DNA from: Toxonevra muliebris
Taxonomy: Eukaryota; Arthropoda; Insecta; Diptera; Pallopteridae
Assembly: GCA_963691655.1 (NCBI GenBank)
Contig: OY829328.1
Coordinates: 69,754,400 to 69,818,399, forward strand
Reading direction: 5' to 3'
DNA length: 64,000 nucleotides
Shown here piece after piece: positions 37,801-50,329 of the stretch. The first letter of the stretch is position 1. Each line of letters opens with the position of its first letter. The translations under genes and the position numbers were made by a program. Below the pieces are notes generated by a model, which worked only from the letters and a program-made list of their open reading frames with translations, was not told the DNA's origin and did no database searches.

Positions 37801-40483
37801 GTGCCTCGCCCATTTATACCGCCTACATTCTGGCCATTATATTATCAATCGGTATCAAAATCTTATTATTAGACCTAGTTTCCAAGAAATTTTGATTTAA
37901 CCCTTACATTCAGGGTGGGATATTTAACATTCCAGCTAGATCATTATCATTTTTCCTATATTTCGAGTAGTTTCTCCATTTTTGTGAATTTACTAACAAA
38001 AACTTACCATAACTGCGCGCACTTTTCATATCGAAATGATCATATGATGGTTTTAAAATTGATTCTAAACGATCGAATGCAGCAAATACAATTCGCACCA
38101 ATCCACCTTCACTATTTTCGATAAGTGCTGCACGCGGCAATTCGATATGATCATCGCTTATTTGCCATTGTTCAGCATCGGGAAAAACTTCATTAGATTG
38201 TATATTTTTTGTTTCCAAAACGCGCACAGAAAGTACTGTAAAATAAATAATGAACGAAGAGTTAATTATACAATTAGTTTCTGAAGATTTTACTTATATT
38301 TTAACTTACATATATTTTTAACTTTCTGCACTACATTACGTTCACGTATTATTGTATCGGCTAATAGGAATGCATTATATTCCAAGCCTGTTAGCAATGA
38401 TGTAGCAACACGCATTTGATCCTCTTGATTGAGATCCAACCAGGATGAAAGCTGTGATTCATCCAAAAGATTTGAGCCTGTCTTAACAACACCATGCAGT
38501 AGCTCTAATATAATAGCTTCGCGCTGACGTTGATCGGGGAATGTCTCTTTGTCGTGAAACATTTTCTCTGACATTGTTTGTATGATTTTTGTTGTGACCA
38601 GCATATCGCCACCATACAATGTTTTACTGCTGGTAACCTTTAAAAACAATAATAAAATGATAATTAGTACTAACAAAAATAGAAAGGAAGATGTGTCACG
38701 TTTATCGTTTAAGAAAATTATATACCTATATATAAATTATACTTTGTATTTTTACAATTACATATTTGTATTAGGAATAGAATATATTGAATTGAATTGC
38801 ATAAATTACCTCAGATAAATCATTGGCAATTGATATCAACGACGAATCGCGTTGATTAACACGCACTTCTAAATTATTTAACCACAAGCTACGACATTGT
38901 GTTAAATCCGGTGTCATTGGATGCCAAGTAGGCTCGAAATTGCGTATACGCTGATTGACTTTATTAGCGAGCATTATGGGTGTTTCACAATTACTGCTAT
39001 TATTAAGGCAATCTGCCATGTTTGCTTTCGCTGAGGCTGGTGATTCTGTGGTATTGATGTCATCATCTAGACTTATATCTGTTATACGTTTCATAAGCAC
39101 GCAACGCCATTTAGCAATACCAGTAGCACCACCTTTAAAATAAAAAGTAAATGGCATCTATAGGCATACGTGCGACAACAATAACAACTTCATATAATTT
39201 ATACCTGGACATGGTTGTACATTAACATCGCCTACTCGTGTTATATTCCAAAACAGATTTCGTGCATTTGTAGGACCACAAAACAAATTTGTTTCATCTT
39301 CTGATCCAGCAAGGCCCGCATTTAAATTATTTATATTATTGATTGTGCGTAAACCGCCACCAACAGCACCCATGCCACTTAAATCGGCAGCATCATTTGC
39401 ACCGCTACTACCTGTAGCCGCCGAAGTAGTTGTGCTGCCGCCACTACTGCTGCCAGCGTTGGTGGCTGATGTTTGCTGTGGTTGTTGATTGTTCCCACGA
39501 TTTTGTGCAGTTTTTGTAGTGAGTAATATGCCATCATCGCTGCCAGCACCACCTACGCCGGTTAGTATGCGTGTGTTGGGAGGAGCTGTTGTGTTTGATG
39601 ATGTGGTAGAAGCATTTGGTTTTGCTATGGAGATAATACAAAACAAAATTTATATAAGAAAACAGAGTTAAATAAATGTACAAAAATTAAAAACTTACAA
39701 CTACTATTATTTACTGCAGCACCTCCAGCATGATGATTCGTGTGATGATGATGATGCTGTTGTAATGGTGGTGGTGGCGGTAAGCCATCATGTCGATTCC
39801 CATTTTTAATAACAGTGCTGTTATAGCCTCCTTTCAAACGTCCACCAGGTAAAGTTGTATGTGGTGGTGTTGGTGGCCCTGGCGATGAGGGTAAAGAATT
39901 CCAAACACCACCCCCCGCTACTGTGCCACCGCCAATACCAGGAAGCGGTAATCGTGGTGGCGAACCTGCCGCTGATTGTAGGGGTGGTGATGAAGCAGCC
40001 GCACCAGGAGTTATTACTGTACTACCATTAGCCGCCAAATGTGGTGGTGTATTTGTTAACACCCACGGTGGACTTGGACGATTTGTTGTTGTTGATGTTT
40101 GTGCTGCCGATATGCATTGATAATGTGCCTCTAAATATTTATGCGTTCCCGGGCAAGGATCACCAAACATGCTCGTCGTTGCCAAAACGCTGCAACTTTG
40201 TTTGTGTGCACATCTACATAGGAGTGTGTATGAGAATGAGAACTTATTTAATAAAAGACACTCATTTATTATTTGGTACCCTGGCAAGCTTACCTTGAAT
40301 TCAAGACTGTGAGACTTTTTGGAAACATGCAATTAACACTCCATTCCACATTTCCATGATCATTACATATTGTTATCGAAAAGCGTCCATAATTTGCACG
40401 TATCAAATTAATTAAGTCACCTGGATCACATTCGATTGTAAGCTTTTTACCTTCACACGCATAGGCGGTTTGATATTTGGGCG
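25891..40483 (-). CDS. Cirl: Cirl / latrophilin adhesion GPCR (5' end not placed)
   Basis: Fifteen coding exons keep frame throughout: 40294-40483, 39699-40213, 39205-39624, 38810-39132, 38310-38637, 38008-38235, 37167-37380, 36856-37096, 34616-34781, 30360-30589, 30192-30289, 29940-30126, 28260-29186, 27265-28184 and 25891-26350. Domains in order are a SUEL lectin ([36 protein letters not shown]), a Pro/Thr/Gly-rich linker, a hormone-receptor domain ([13 protein letters not shown] to [10 protein letters not shown]), a GAIN domain, a GPS (CMCNHLT, cleavage between L and T), seven TM helices, and a long poly-Gln/Gly/acidic cytoplasmic tail ending [12 protein letters not shown]. It matches Drosophila Cirl, a mechanosensory neuronal receptor. 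The signal-peptide exon lies upstream and was not identified with certainty. Confidence 0.96.
28185..28259 (-). other. Cirl: 75-nt stopless in-frame intron in the Cirl tail
   Basis: The intron is flanked by CAG|GTGAGT and CAACAG|ATT. Its length is a multiple of three and the conceptual translation has no stop, so retention would insert 25 residues including [10 protein letters not shown]. Splicing restores the [11 protein letters not shown] junction seen in the family, so removal is the default expectation. Confidence 0.75.
30905..31400 (+). pseudogene. Non-LTR retrotransposon RNase H fossil in a Cirl intron
   Basis: Plus-strand frames give [18 protein letters not shown], like the DGS start of RNase H. 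About 70 codons later comes [20 protein letters not shown], close to the WVPGH-GIEGNE-ADELA block. A post-RNase H region follows. Stops interrupt it. It resembles the RNase H-bearing non-LTR clades (I, LOA and relatives) and is antisense to Cirl. Confidence 0.7.
32295..33802 (+). mobile_element. Degraded Tc1-like element in a Cirl intron
   Basis: The ends are inverted repeats. TA followed by CACTGGCGGTCACAAAAACC at the left faces GGTTTTTGTGACC plus a slightly altered tip at the right. Inside, broken plus-strand frames include [19 protein letters not shown] at about 33349-33415, matching the Tc1 C-terminal block LNPIEHLW-IIKRKV. Many stops are present. The right tip carries a small change, so the end could be 33796 or 33802. 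Confidence 0.85.
34080..34365 (+). repeat. Probable non-LTR/SINE 3' end
   Basis: The segment has AAATCGATTCAGCCATTTCG followed by ACATACATACATTCATATTT. This arrangement (AATCG-TTCAGCC-TTT then an ACATACATAC tail) is typical of retroposon 3' ends in insects. Upstream, TTTATTTAGTTTATA occurs twice about 130 bp apart, each followed by CTAGC(A/G)G. The family is not assigned. Confidence 0.45.
35965..37096 (-). CDS. Cirl: Alternative Cirl exon: single-TM isoform with unique 296-aa tail
   Basis: If the donor at 36855/36856 is not used, the TM1 exon reads straight on for 296 further codons to a TAG/TAA-type stop at 35965. The result keeps the GPS and TM1 ([15 protein letters not shown] onwards). 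It replaces TM2-TM7 with a basic start ([17 protein letters not shown]) and then Ala, Asn, Gln and His homopolymer-rich sequence, ending LQYKWWWW. Nearly 900 bp without a stop in AT-rich intronic DNA, with triplet-rich composition, argues for selection as coding sequence. The product would be an adhesion receptor ectodomain tethered by one helix and unable to couple as a GPCR. Expression is inferred. Confidence 0.7.
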
Positions 40484-41729
40484 CTGTAAATTGTTTTACA
40501 TAGCAAATGTAAAACGAAAAATGTTTAACAATTAGCACAGGGAAAGTAATACGTAAAATTAAGTAATTCGATAAATGATTTAATGATAAAGCAATATAAT
40601 CAATATAGTGTAAAATATATTAGAAAATATAATAGCGTTGAATTGTAGTTGATTTGGTTTTTGGTTGTAGATAGATTTGTTGACTAATCTGCAAAGAGAG
40701 GATTTTTTTGTGTGGTATGCCCACAATACTGACTAAATGATTGCAATATAATAATAATAATAATAATATAGTTGTACATGATTTTCATTTGCTTTAAAAT
40801 ACTTAGTATGCGACTTATTAATTTGAGTAGTGGGGATCAGTAGCGTGTTTGCTTTTGGTGAATTTGTTTGTTTGTTTTTGCATAGAAGTCATAAATACCA
40901 AATCCATTTTTTCTGACAAGGCAACACATGCATTTGCGCTAATCCTCTCCGTCCGCCCTACTGCAAACATGTTTCCACTCATATCAGCGCATCTAGTTTA
41001 TTTGACTTTCATTTGGTGCCTCTACACAGCGTTCAATGTACCTTGATCTGTAAAAAAAAAATAAAACATCCATACAAAATATTTTAACCCATAAGTTATG
41101 ATAGTGTTAAGATATCTTGTGAATACCTTCAATATGATATTCAATATTGGTTTAAGAGTTAAGAGTTGATTTTTGTAAATATGCGCAGAGAAAATCTCAG
41201 TATTTGAATTGAAAATTGTTGGTCTAGTTATAGTTATAGTGCCAAAAATATCTTCAGTTGAGAACATTTAAATTTTGAATTTTGACACCACACTTTTTTT
41301 ATTTACATTTTGCACTCTTTTGACACTACAACATTTGACATTTAAAATAAAAAGACGAAGATCTGAGAGATGACTTCACGCTATTAAATACGCCTTGGTT
41401 TGTTTCTAGAGTTGATAAATGTAAAACATGCGCAAGAGAGTATGCCCCACAAATTGGTTTTCAATGGTTCTTGTCTTCTATTAAAGTTTGGTCATAATAA
41501 TATACACATAGAGAGCGACAAGCTTGCTAATACACACTTTTTAATGAAATTACAAAATTTGACAACTACACGTGTGCTAGTCCTGATTGAAGAGCTGATA
41601 CCAGGACAAACTTAATCGGGTGGACTAACATCATATAGTCATTTAAGTACATATGAAAAATTATTTAACTTCAAACATTCACACTAATTTTAGTGACTGA
41701 ATTGACTCCAGCTGATTACGAGCGGGCTA

Positions 41730-42977
41730 ACGAAAGTTGGCAACGCTGAATAAAATTTTGACAAATCAAAAAATGTCAGATAATTTGGATAAGATAGAAT
41801 TGCGATATTTCATTCGAACAATCAACATGAAGACAAGAAAACGCAAAGCTATTGAGAAATAGTAGGTAGAAATTCTATCACAATCACAGCAAGAGGTTCG
41901 GTTTGCCATTCTTTACGGATTTCGGCGTTAGCTCAAACCCGTGAAAATATTTAATGAATGCTAAATAGCATATGGAGAAAATGCACTATCGCTTGTGACC
42001 GTCTCAAAGCGGTTTCGGAGATTCCAGACCGTACATTTTTCTGTGGAGGACGAATCTCATGAAAGTCGCTTAAAATTTTTTGACTGATGATGTTAAAGTG
42101 TGGCTCTGAAGAAAATGGATTTAAGTCTAAAACTGACGAAAATCCAAGATTGACAAAAGAAATGAATGCTAAGAAACTGAGCTTGAATGCCATGGTTGTA
42201 TCGCGAATATTTAAGGATCATCTTGGATACACGAAGAAATCAGCTCGATGTGTTTCTCGAATTTTAACTGAAGCTCAAAAAGATGCGCGTGTGCGTTTTG
42301 CGCAATATTTTTTTCAAAAATTTAAAAATGTCCAGCACTTTCAATAAAATTGTAATAAGTGATGAAGTTTGGTTTTTTAAATACGACCTAGACACCAGCC
42401 GATGGTATTGGGCGCAGAAGGTGCTAACCCCGACAAAAATAATGATGCTAATTTATTTCATACGAGACAAATTTTTAGCTTTTATTAGTCTGAAATCTAG
42501 ACAGACGGTAACTCCTAAATGATATACTGAAATCTGCTTACAAGTTTTCGAAAACTTATTGGGAAACCAGAAAAAAGATGAACTGCGTCGCTACTTTTTA
42601 CATCACGATAATGGTTTAGCTTACACTGCTGAAAAAAACAAACTTCATTGCGCTTTCAGCGCCATATGTCCCGGACCTAGCGCCGTGTGATTTCTGGTTG
42701 TTTCCAAAAATAAAAAAAAAAATTTGAGAGGAAAGGCCTGCGGCAATGATGAGATAGTTAACTTTAGGAAGGCAACAGGGGTGACCAGTCACTCCACTAC
42801 TTGAAAAAAGCACCGCAAAGAGATTTGTGTTAACTGCATTCAATATCAAAAACAATGTATTAAAATTATAATAATGAATAAAATGATTTTTTTTTAGTTT
42901 TTTATTGAAGTAAATAAGTGATTTTATAATAAATAAGTTTGTTTTTTTTTTTCTGTTTAACAATGTTGCTACTTACG
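41730..42977 (+). mobile_element. mariner-family element, degraded
   Basis: Imperfect inverted ends (ACGAAAGTTGGCAACGCTG at the left; the complement of ACGTAAGTAGCAACATTG at the right) sit beside TA at 41728-41729 and 42978-42979. The length of 1248 bp is normal for mariner. The transposase fossil starts near MSDNLDKIELR (41773). It includes VSRIFKDHLGYTKKSARCVS, IVISDEVWFFKYDLDTSRWYW and LHHDNGLAYTA, then VPDLAPCDFWLFPKIKKK in a shifted frame. These are the mariner landmarks in order, of DD34D type. It lies upstream of the first placed Cirl exon. Confidence 0.88.
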
Positions 42978-42999
42978 TAGACAAAAAAAGTGTTGCCTT

Positions 43000-44970
43000 C
43001 CTTAGGTTAGTGCAGTTAATATAAAAGTTGCAAACCTAAAGAGACGATTTTGAGTAGTTTTTCGAAATGGATCGACTGGTTTCAATAATGTTTAGAAATT
43101 AATGGCAATTATGTCGAAAAATTTAAAAACGATAAAGTTTAAAGTTGTGAAATTAAAAAGGCCTTTTCCTTCAAGTTATTATATTTAGTTATTCACATTT
43201 TATTTTTGTTTTTTACCTGAAGAAGTTACTGTTTCTGCGTAAAATGTTAAAGTTTCTGTAATATAAGGAAATTTAGTTTCCAAACATATTTATTTAGATT
43301 TTATCTTGAAACAATATTTTTTATTTACGCGTACCTACATATTTGTTTTAGATATCGTGTCAATGTATGCACATGAGGTTATTAGCTTAATAATATGAGG
43401 AGTACCATGAGTCATATTCGTGTTTATTTCTTGCTTGCACAAAATAAACAGGTTTAATATTACACAGTTCCTAAAGATAATATTTTACTATACATATGTA
43501 CATCTAGTAGGGAAACAGATTAATGTTAAACAAAAATATTTAAAAAAAGAAATTTTAAATATCTATGCATTTTGAATCATATAAAATGAAACTCATTGTA
43601 GAAAGCACAACAGCTACAGTCAAAACAATATTAGTGTCATCAATAAATGTGAATTATATTAAACTGTCTTTACTTTACAACTATATAAACTATATTAAAT
43701 TAAAAACCTTCAAAACCTATGATTTGAATAGTAAAAAAATAATAATACTTTGTAAGAAAATAACAACGGAAAAATATTGAAGTGTGCTTTCAGTAAACAT
43801 CATAATTAATATAATGCCTATGTGTGGATACTGCCGAAAGGATTTGAGTCTATAAAAGCTTTTGCATCTTCATACAGCAGTCATTTGCCATCACTGGAGT
43901 TCACAGACACATATATGTGTTCAATGGAGTTAAGGTCTTGAAATTGAGCGGAGCATTCTAGAATGTCGTTTCTATTATGAGAGAATGACTCTATTGCAAC
44001 TTACTTTTAAGCCTCTTTATCCTCTTTTAAGGATCATTTTGCCTTCGCATATGGAACATACAATACTGTACATGTCAACAGCAACAAATCTAGACATACC
44101 ATTTTTATTACATTTTGATAACTTACTCTATAATTCGAAATCCTGAAGTTGGTTTAACGGATTTAAGCTTACATTATTAACCTTCTAAGTGTAAGGTATA
44201 AAAGTCGAAAAAAATATGTTATTTAAAACATTTTCAGTGTTCCTCTATTTGTAAATCTTATAAAGTATCACGTACTCCAAATATAAAAAAAAACATCTGC
44301 ACATTTTTATCTAAATCTTGTACATATAATCAATATGCATGAGCATATTGAAAAACATGAAATGTGTCTCTATAAAAACACACCCTTTTTCTCAAAAAAT
44401 ATTAAATACGCAAAGAGGCATACGAAAAATTCCATTGCTGTTGCACTCAATTTTGTGTAGAATGAAATTCTTTTCTCGACTTAGCAGCGATAATTCGAGA
44501 TAAGCATAATACTAAACTATAGGGCATTCACTTTTTAATGCACTCACACACCCGTAAATAATTTCTCCTATACATTGGGATGGCTTAAAGGAGAAGTGAT
44601 CTAAGTGAAATTATAGCTTTTGAGAAGAATAACCAAACTCATTTTAGCAACAGACCAGTCATATTTTTCTACTCATCTCTTTAATATTAAAAAAAATGTG
44701 AATCTCTTAGATATTTTCTAAAAATAGTTAAATATTTTATTATTAAGATCAGAAATTGCCAAACTCAATTTTTTCTTAAAATCTCATTTGAATCATTTTT
44801 ACACCAAATAAACCAAGTATATAAATGCACTTTATAGTGTTTTTCATCTCGCTTCTGATGGGTAGACAATTTGGACTAAAAAAACGTTTTCTTTTTGGTG
44901 TTACTTTTCTACTCTTTAAAACGAATATTTTTTTAGAAAAAAAAAAATATATATCAAACCAATACTTTTA
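43000..44970. other. Presumed Cirl 5' intron, no feature
   Basis: AT-rich sequence with no convincing exon, RNA gene or mobile element. The Cirl signal-peptide exon could be here or farther upstream. Confidence 0.45.
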
Positions 44971-44975
44971 CTTAC

Positions 44976-45074
44976 ATTTCATGGATATTTTCGTTTCTAT
45001 ATTTTCTATATTTCCATTCATTTTGACTCCACCATCTTGGGTCACGGTGACGACAGCGACGCCAGCATTGACTT
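44976..45074 (-). other. Cirl: Candidate Cirl 5' exon
   Basis: A GC-richer block is bounded by an acceptor-like CTCTGCAG (ending 45075) and a donor AAAT|GTAAG. Read as protein from an internal ATG, it ends in the one-base phase that the exon at 40294-40483 needs at its start. However, it encodes no signal peptide, so it may be 5' UTR or an alternative non-secreted start. Support is splice consensus, phase and composition only. Confidence 0.35.
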
Positions 45075-45718
45075 CTGCAGAGAAAGCGAAAATTTTCTTT
45101 GTTTGCTAACATTTGTTCACTTGACTTTTCAATTGCTTATTGTTGGATAAATTTTCACATTATTTAAAAAAGGGTTTTTACTAATATATTAGTTAACACA
45201 TTAAATTATGAATTTTATATCTTTTTATGATAAATTTTCACTTTATATAATTTATTTTTGGTAAATATCAGGGAACACTCGCGTACTTCAACTGGAGAAT
45301 TCAATTGCCAACATTATTTATATATAGATTGCGTTGCCAACTATTCAATTCATCACACTTTTCTTTGAGTACAAAATGGAAACGAAACTAATTGGAAATT
45401 TTCTACCAAATTACAGGAAAGTTTTAGAAGTTTGATTTACTGCTTTAAAAATATTTCACTAATTGAAATTTTTATTAAATTATTTTCTAACACACTTTAT
45501 GGAATATTTTTTGCTATTTTAATGCGTTTTTACAAACTTTAAATTACTATAATAAATTTAATTTCGCAGAGACAACAAATCACTGTTATACATTTTACTG
45601 AAAATTCTCTACACTAGAATTGGTTGTTTTATTGCCATACCAATCCGTCAAAGCATTGCCATTTATATTAGATTTTTGACAGCTTATCTTTATTTTCTTC
45701 ATTGACATAAAAATAAAC

Positions 45719-45726
45719 TATCGATA
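45719..45726. promoter_or_regulatory. DRE-like motif TATCGATA
   Basis: A perfect TATCGATA lies about 645 bp upstream of the candidate Cirl 5' exon. This palindrome is the core of the DREF-binding element at many fly promoters. A single 8-mer can occur by chance in AT-rich DNA. Confidence 0.35.
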
Positions 45727-47112
45727 CATTTTGACTTGCATTACAAAAATTCAAAATTGAAACTACTTCCTATTTTTCTAATCTTTTATGACCTACAATA
45801 GACAGAACTCGTCTATGTTTGAATGGATTTTATTTCAACATTCTTTATCAATCTATACTCTTTCGACATGTACAAAAATACCATAAAAAATATTTAAATT
45901 GTTTGTTTTTAGCAAACTAGTTTAATACGTTGAGAGGTATAAAAAGTTTTGGAGCATAGTGATTTCATTTAATATTTTTTAGATTTAAAATTTATTTTAA
46001 AGCACCAGAGCAAATTTAGAAATTGTTTGTCCAAGCTTCTCCACAATTACGAAAAAAAAATAAGAAAAGCAATATTCATAAAAGCTGTGAATAGGAATAA
46101 CCCTAAGGAGTGAATTACGTGTTTTTAATAACATATCCCGATAAGAAAAAGACTGTACGCACATTTTTAAACATTTATTTTATTTTATTCTATTCAATTG
46201 ACAGACTGCAAAGTTAAGATTTTTAAACGTAAGGGAAACTTTTTTCAAAATAAAGGGCCAAAATACTAATGTATTTTAGTTAAAACTAACATTTTATTTT
46301 TAAGTTGTTGATTAAAGGTAGTAAACTATTTTCAAAGTAAGTATTAAAAGTAGTTAAGTAATCATTATAAGCTTACATACATATATCAATAAACAATACT
46401 TCAGTTTGGTATACACGTTATAAAATAAAATAATGTTACTCATTGCGCTTCGTTAACATATCGTAAATTCTTTTAAAGTTTACATAAACTCATGCATATG
46501 TATTTAAAAAAATTGTAAAATAAAACCACATGTATTATACATATTTTTGTTTTTTAGGCAAGTAATTTACAATTACTTTTTATTAATATTATTTCAACGA
46601 AAATTGTAGTTGTATGTATGTATACAATAATAAATTTATATTAATTGAGAAATAGAACGCATACATAAACCATTATAAAAATTAATTTGACACATAAAAG
46701 ACTAACCGCAATGTATATGATGAATACCATATTAATTAAACTTGCATTCAATTTAATTGTTATTTTTGATATGGGAGGGCTTGATTAAGATCTAGCTAGA
46801 CCTATTAAAAAACGGGACATAGGTATAATTTTAAAAGTACTTTGTATACATTTAAGCATTCTATTGCTGTTTTAAAAAAATATTTTGTTTTCGAAATCAG
46901 CAATTAAACTTACAAACTACGATGAAATACCAATAAATAATACATCTCAATAAGTCTGCAAGATATGTTTTAAGTACAGTAGCTTATCTTTATATGCTCT
47001 ACGCTACATTAAAAAGAAGATATAAGACAAATCTAGTTGAAATATAAAAAAGAAACTACGATATTCAAAAATTAATCATAATTATTAGTAGAAATATAAC
47101 TAGTTATGTACA
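45727..47112. other. AT-rich DNA, no gene seen
   Basis: No coding frame, inverted repeat or recognisable element was found. Confidence 0.6.
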
Positions 47113-47114
47113 TA

Positions 47115-47761
47115 CAATGAGGAGCAAAAGTGTAGCAATTATCAGCAACACGAATTTTGCCGTAAAAAATTGTTTGCAGGTTTTTTTGGAAACAAATAAT
47201 TGCGTATTGTTGTATGTTATTTCATGACGGGAAACAATGGAGTTCAAAATGATTAGCAACATTTAGCAAATTTTACATTTTGGTTGTTTTTTTTTTCAAA
47301 TTGGTCAAGAATATTCAAAAAAAAAGTAAGGAAAAATAGAGCAGTACTTGTAAGCCGGGCATTTTAACCATGTATTGGAAGTTTTATTTATTTATATGAC
47401 CCGAGACATACATCAAAACTAGTACGTAATTGACTAAATTCGAGCAATTTCAAAACAAGGGACAAAGTCCTGGCATGAATCCTATAGAGAATTTGTTAAG
47501 CCACTAGAAAAGGAGGTGGTAAATTACGCAAATCCGCCAAAAGGCATGAATGAGCTATAGGAGCGCGTTAAGCAGGAATGATATGCTGTTACGTCGGACG
47601 ACGAGTGATAATTGTATCATAATATGCCGCAACGTCTGAATGCGCTGATATGCAAAACTGTAACAATGAAGTTACATCATCTTTGTTTTGCATTTTTTGT
47701 TGATTTGAAACAAGAGGACGATTCATGTTGTTCATCATTTTTACGCTTTTGCTTGTCAGTG
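47115..47761 (+). mobile_element. Internally deleted Tc1-like element
   Basis: TA flanks (47113-47114, 47762-47763) border inverted ends sharing TGA-nn-AGCAAAAG-n-GTA. At about 47460-47680 broken plus-strand frames give SPGMNPIENLL and later pieces matching ELKRKV, EL-RV-EEW and MP-RL. This is the C-terminal third of a Tc1 transposase. The remaining two thirds are missing, giving a 647-bp deletion derivative. Confidence 0.8.
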
Positions 47762-47763
47762 TA

Positions 47764-50329
47764 CATATGAATGGTATATAAAACTTATATATTTGATTAT
47801 CAGGAACAGTAACAACTGACCCATATTTTATAAGTCTCAAGAGCACTGAGAAATATTGACTTAAATTTTTGCTTATAGATCTCAATACTAGTATTTACTT
47901 TAGTTATAATACATACAATGTATAATATTTAAAACTAATTAAAAAAAAATAATTAATATTCACTAAATTTATAGTATACAAATATGGATATCACTTAAAA
48001 TTTCAATAGACAAAGTCAAACCCTTATAGAAAACCATTATTGAATTAAAATTCATATCTTGCCGAATAAGGAGGCTTAAATGCTCCCAGAATAAAATTTA
48101 ATTTGATTAGAAACCTCGTTACTCCTACAGTTACTGAGAATTTACAAAAAGACGAATACTAAAAATTGTAAAAAGATTAATTCTGAAATATATGTTGAAA
48201 AAAAAGAATAGTTTTTCTTAAAAAATGTTCTATATAAATTTTTCATGAACTTACAATTGAACAGAAAATTTGTGAAACTTGTTCGGAATCGAGAGATTTA
48301 TTGGTGTTTTCAAACTCCAACTCATATTTTAACATAGAGAATTTGCCGCCATTAAGACTAATAAGAAATTTCTTAAGTTCTTAAAATTTTATAAATTTTT
48401 ATCCGTATTAAAAACGGTAACAAGTTGATATTCCAATACAAGATTAGTGTTGAAAAGATATAAGGTGATTTAAAAAATAGATAGGGCACATATGTATATT
48501 AAACGACAAGAAGTTTTAAAGACCACAAAAAACAGAATTTCTTGTATATTTCTATTTAATAAAGCCAGAAATTTTTATATGCTGAAATTTGTGTTAATTA
48601 ATGATGTTTTGATTTTTTTGTGAGATTGCGTTATAATAAACTTATATTTATGTTTAGCATGAGAAAAGTTACTTAAAAATAATATACAATGGTTTATTTT
48701 CTAATCTCATTTAATCCTAAAAGTATAAATAAAAACCATGGCAAATTTAGATTTTGAACTAATTCAGTAATATTTCATATAAATATATATCATATATAAA
48801 TATCACATAAATATGACATAAATATTATCAAGATATCAAAAAAAGAAAAAAATATGAAAATATATACGGTCGGGCTGCGATTATCCCTGATTAGGTTAAC
48901 CGGCAACATCAATTATCGATAATGACTCAAATTTGTTCCTACTGAAATTATTACGTCTATTACTCGCTATGAAACAAAGGGAAAAGGGAACAAAACGAGA
49001 CATGATCGGAAAATCCCCTTATTTGATCACAGGCAATCGTTACCCGAGTGTTTTTCAAAAATAATCTTCAGTGCTTTTATAATGTATGCAGAATGTAAAA
49101 TTTGACAATGAATCCATCCAATTCAAATTTTATTATTATCCATATATTGCAGTCTATTTTTGGCATTTATGAAAGTGTCTGTGCCATTTCCAAAGATTTT
49201 TTTTATTTTTTGTAGTTTTCAAAATATTCACTGCTTGGCCAAAATGATTGAGGCGCCTTAATTTTTGTTGTAAATAGTCAATTACGGAACTGAATGTTCA
49301 GGCAAGTTTTAACTTATGACTAAAGGAATTGGGTGCTACCTTAATACCAATCAAATAGTCAATTTCTTGTGTCATTAATTGAATATTTTTAATATATTTT
49401 TCGATTCACTTATTCGAAAATTCTATATATTTCGTATACTTGTTTAGGTTGTCACTGTATATGCAAGTTACATATTATTCTACCCAATATATTAAAAAAT
49501 TGAGAACCCTAAAATTGGGAAGCTCGGGTCCTTTTAGTCCCCTTCTGATGAGGTATAGATAGGAGTATATATTAGGAGAAGATATCAGCTTAATTTCTTG
49601 CAAAGCAAATTCAAATATTTTCTAAATTTTGAAGAAGTAATTTAAAACATGGAAATGGATATTCGAGTTATTAAAAATTCTCATATAAGACCACTGGGCC
49701 ATTCATTAAAATCAGATCGTTGCGCCATCAATTAAATTATTTTACATTCGATTACAAATTAAATTACATTTAGTCATAGTCATTAAATATACAGATTGTT
49801 TATCTCCATTGCAATTACGAATCCTATTATAATTTATTATATATTTATTAAGTGGCTAAGTAAAGATTTATATTTTATATAGCATGTTCTAATTCATAAA
49901 ATATGGCATTGTATCAGGAGAATACTCGACTTAGATGAGTAACTTTATGTTTAATTACAATCATATTATAATTGTTTGCTTATAAGTAGTGCACATTCAT
50001 ATTAAAGGCATTATAATGTACTTCTGATTGTGCGATGGGATTATTATATGCAACGGAATAATAAGTTGAGCGAACTATTACAAGAACATTAAAAATATGG
50101 GCAAGAGATGGATTTCTTTATATATTTCCAAATGAGGTAATGCATTCTTTAAATTTAAAGTAAGATATGTAAAAGCCCCAAAAAGATTAGTTATACAACT
50201 GACTCCAACCAATTATTCTTTCAAGATTACAATTATTTAGTATATCTATCCATTTACATACTTTTACAATTTGATTTCGTTCAATAACTAGCACTATACA
50301 TATATTTATATCCGTGCTTATATATGAAT
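47764..50329. other. AT-rich intergenic DNA, no gene seen
   Basis: No gene or mobile element was recognised. A somewhat GC-richer patch near 48870-49040 has no identifiable content. The part near 50329 is the 3' flank or 3' UTR of the MADF zinc-finger gene. Confidence 0.55.

Noticed and set aside
41028..41050. Possible 6-nt micro-exon (CAG|ATCAAG|GTAC, minus strand) for Cirl
   Set aside because: Splice-like strings this short occur often by chance; no phase or family evidence.
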